Assembly (NCBI GenBank): GCA_013361745.1
Contig: JABFXM010000465.1
Coordinates: forward strand, 1-5,369
Length of the DNA: 5,369 nt
From: Gemmatimonadaceae bacterium
Lineage (GTDB): Bacteria > Gemmatimonadota > Gemmatimonadetes > Gemmatimonadales > Gemmatimonadaceae
Direction: 5' to 3'
The notes beneath the pieces are model-generated. The model saw nothing but the letters and a program-made list of their open reading frames with translations, was not told the DNA's origin and ran no database searches. Made by a program: the position numbers and the translations under genes. The number at the start of each line of letters is the position of its first letter. The stretch's first letter is position 1. Shown piece by piece: positions 4,398-5,369 of this stretch.

Positions 4398-5288
4398 TCA
4401 GACGGTGCAGAGATCCACCGCCGCGCGGAGCGAGGCGAGTGGATCGCGCGTCGGCACGAACTCGTGGGCGAGGAAGCCGGTGAAGCCGGCGTCGGCGATG
4501 GCGCGCGCGACCGCGCGGTAGTTCAGCTCCTGCGAGTCGTCGATCTCGTGGCGGCCGGGGACGCCGCCGGTGTGGAAGTGACCGATCTCCGCCAGGTGCT
4601 CGCGCACCGTGCGGATCACGTCTCCTTCCATGATCTGCATGTGGTAGATGTCGTAGAGGAGCTTCACGCGCGGCGAGCCGACCCCCCGCATCACCGCCGC
4701 GCCGAAGGCGGTGTGGTCGCCCTGATAATCCTTGTGATCGACCTTGCTGTTGAGGAGCTCGACGCAGACGGTGACCTTCTGCTCCTCGGCGAGGGGCGCG
4801 ATCTTCTTCAACCCTTCGACGCAGTTGGCGATCCCCTCCTCGTCGCTCTTCCCCTTCCGGTTGCCGAACATCGTGATGACGTTAGGCACCCCTTCCTTCG
4901 CGGCGCGAGGGATCGTCGCCTCGAGCTCGCGGAGCAGCATCGCGTGGTTCGCCCGGTCGTTGAAGCCGGTGGCGATGAAGTCGTCGCGCGTCGCCGGATA
5001 GCCCATCGAGGGGACGAGCCCCGCGTCGCGAACCACGGCCCACTCCTCGGGCTGGAGGAGATCGATCCCCGCGAGTCCCATCGCCTTGCAGGCGCGCGCG
5101 AACTCGGGGAGCGGGATCTTTCCATAGGGCCAGCGCGAGACCGATTGCTTGAGTCGGCCGGCCGCGGGTCGCTCCTCGCTGATCGCCGCCGCGCAGGCGG
5201 TCCCGGCGGTGGATAGCGCGAGCGCGCCGACGGTACCCGCCGAGGCGAGCAGCATCGCGCGACGAGAGAGGTCGCGGGAGTGAGGCAT
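4398..5288 (-). CDS. Tat-exported TIM-barrel sugar isomerase/epimerase (hydroxypyruvate-isomerase-like)
   Basis: This 296-residue protein is a member of the xylose-isomerase-like (AP endonuclease 2) TIM-barrel superfamily. It begins with a twin-arginine signal, LSRRAMLLASAG (7-18), and a hydrophobic stretch to about 35, so it should work in the periplasm. Metal-ligand candidates follow the Hyi pattern: E177 in VELLNSK, D213 in YDIYHMQ, H239 in HFHTGGVPGRHE, and E276 in AHEFVPT. The PGRHE and ELNY motifs (245-257) are typical of hydroxypyruvate isomerase and OtnI-like enzymes. The family interconverts ketose/aldose or epimeric sugars with a divalent metal. ATG 5288 was chosen over an in-frame TTG at 5324 because it gives a standard Tat signal; neither has a clear Shine-Dalgarno. 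It is the first gene of the cluster, 37 bp before the subunit-3 gene, so it probably acts on the product or substrate of the dehydrogenase. The superfamily is sure; the reaction is not. Confidence 0.88.
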   Translation of the reverse strand: MPHSRDLSRRAMLLASAGTVGALALSTAGTACAAAISEERPAAGRLKQSVSRWPYGKIPLPEFARACKAMGLAGIDLLQPEEWAVVRDAGLVPSMGYPATRDDFIATGFNDRANHAMLLRELEATIPRAAKEGVPNVITMFGNRKGKSDEEGIANCVEGLKKIAPLAEEQKVTVCVELLNSKVDHKDYQGDHTAFGAAVMRGVGSPRVKLLYDIYHMQIMEGDVIRTVREHLAEIGHFHTGGVPGRHEIDDSQELNYRAVARAIADAGFTGFLAHEFVPTRDPLASLRAAVDLCTV

Positions 5289-5369
5289 GGCCGCGAATGT
5301 GAGGGCGGGACGTGGAGGGTGCAAGAGCGATCGTCGCCTCGCCGCGGCTGCTCGCGCTGTGCGCGGGGA

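Noticed and set aside
4125..5216. 363-codon plus-strand frame across the subunit-3 and isomerase genes
   Set aside because: It spans two real genes and their spacer on the opposite strand and has shadow-type composition.
5296..5324. Sigma-70-like promoter before the isomerase gene (TTGCAC, 17-bp spacer, CACATT on the minus strand)
   Set aside because: The -10 hexamer matches the consensus at only 3 of 6 positions and would give an almost leaderless start; too weak to list.

Overview
The window is roughly two-thirds G+C, with strongly G/C-biased third codon positions. It looks like a bacterial chromosome segment from a soil- or sediment-type Gram-negative. The combination of a Tat-exported GMC dehydrogenase, its small subunit and a Tat-exported TIM-barrel isomerase fits Gemmatimonadota best, with related FCB-group bacteria as the alternative. 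This assignment is an inference from gene content and composition; no rRNA or other marker gene is present.

Layout. (1) Positions 1-57 are a short upstream region. (2) 58-1503 (+) encodes a complete secreted M20-family zinc metallopeptidase. (3) 1504-1862 is a 359-bp gap between two convergent genes. It holds a 17-bp stem-loop, a long nested imperfect palindrome (about 1627-1843), and copies of an 18-bp G-rich motif that includes the stop codons of both flanking genes. (4) 1863-5288 (-) is a three-gene, same-strand cluster with gaps of 37 and 29 bp. In transcription order it reads: Tat-exported TIM-barrel isomerase/epimerase (hydroxypyruvate-isomerase-like), Tat-exported gluconate-2-dehydrogenase subunit-3-family protein, and a GMC-family FAD oxidoreductase with no signal peptide of its own. 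(5) 5289-5369 is a short upstream region with no gene.

How the genes work together. The GMC protein and the subunit-3 protein very probably form one periplasmic dehydrogenase. The small subunit carries the twin-arginine signal, and the FAD subunit is expected to be carried across folded, as in gluconate dehydrogenases and FAD glucose dehydrogenases. The GMC subunit also has a CX2CX2CX3C cluster that could hold an Fe-S centre. The co-transcribed isomerase is also Tat-exported, which points to an oxidise-then-isomerise route for a sugar or glycoside in the periplasm; a 3-keto-glycoside pathway is one plausible version. No cytochrome c or other electron-acceptor gene is in the window. The M20 peptidase is convergent with this cluster and shows no functional link to it.

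The least explained part is the convergent intergenic region, with its long nested palindrome and the repeated 18-bp motif.
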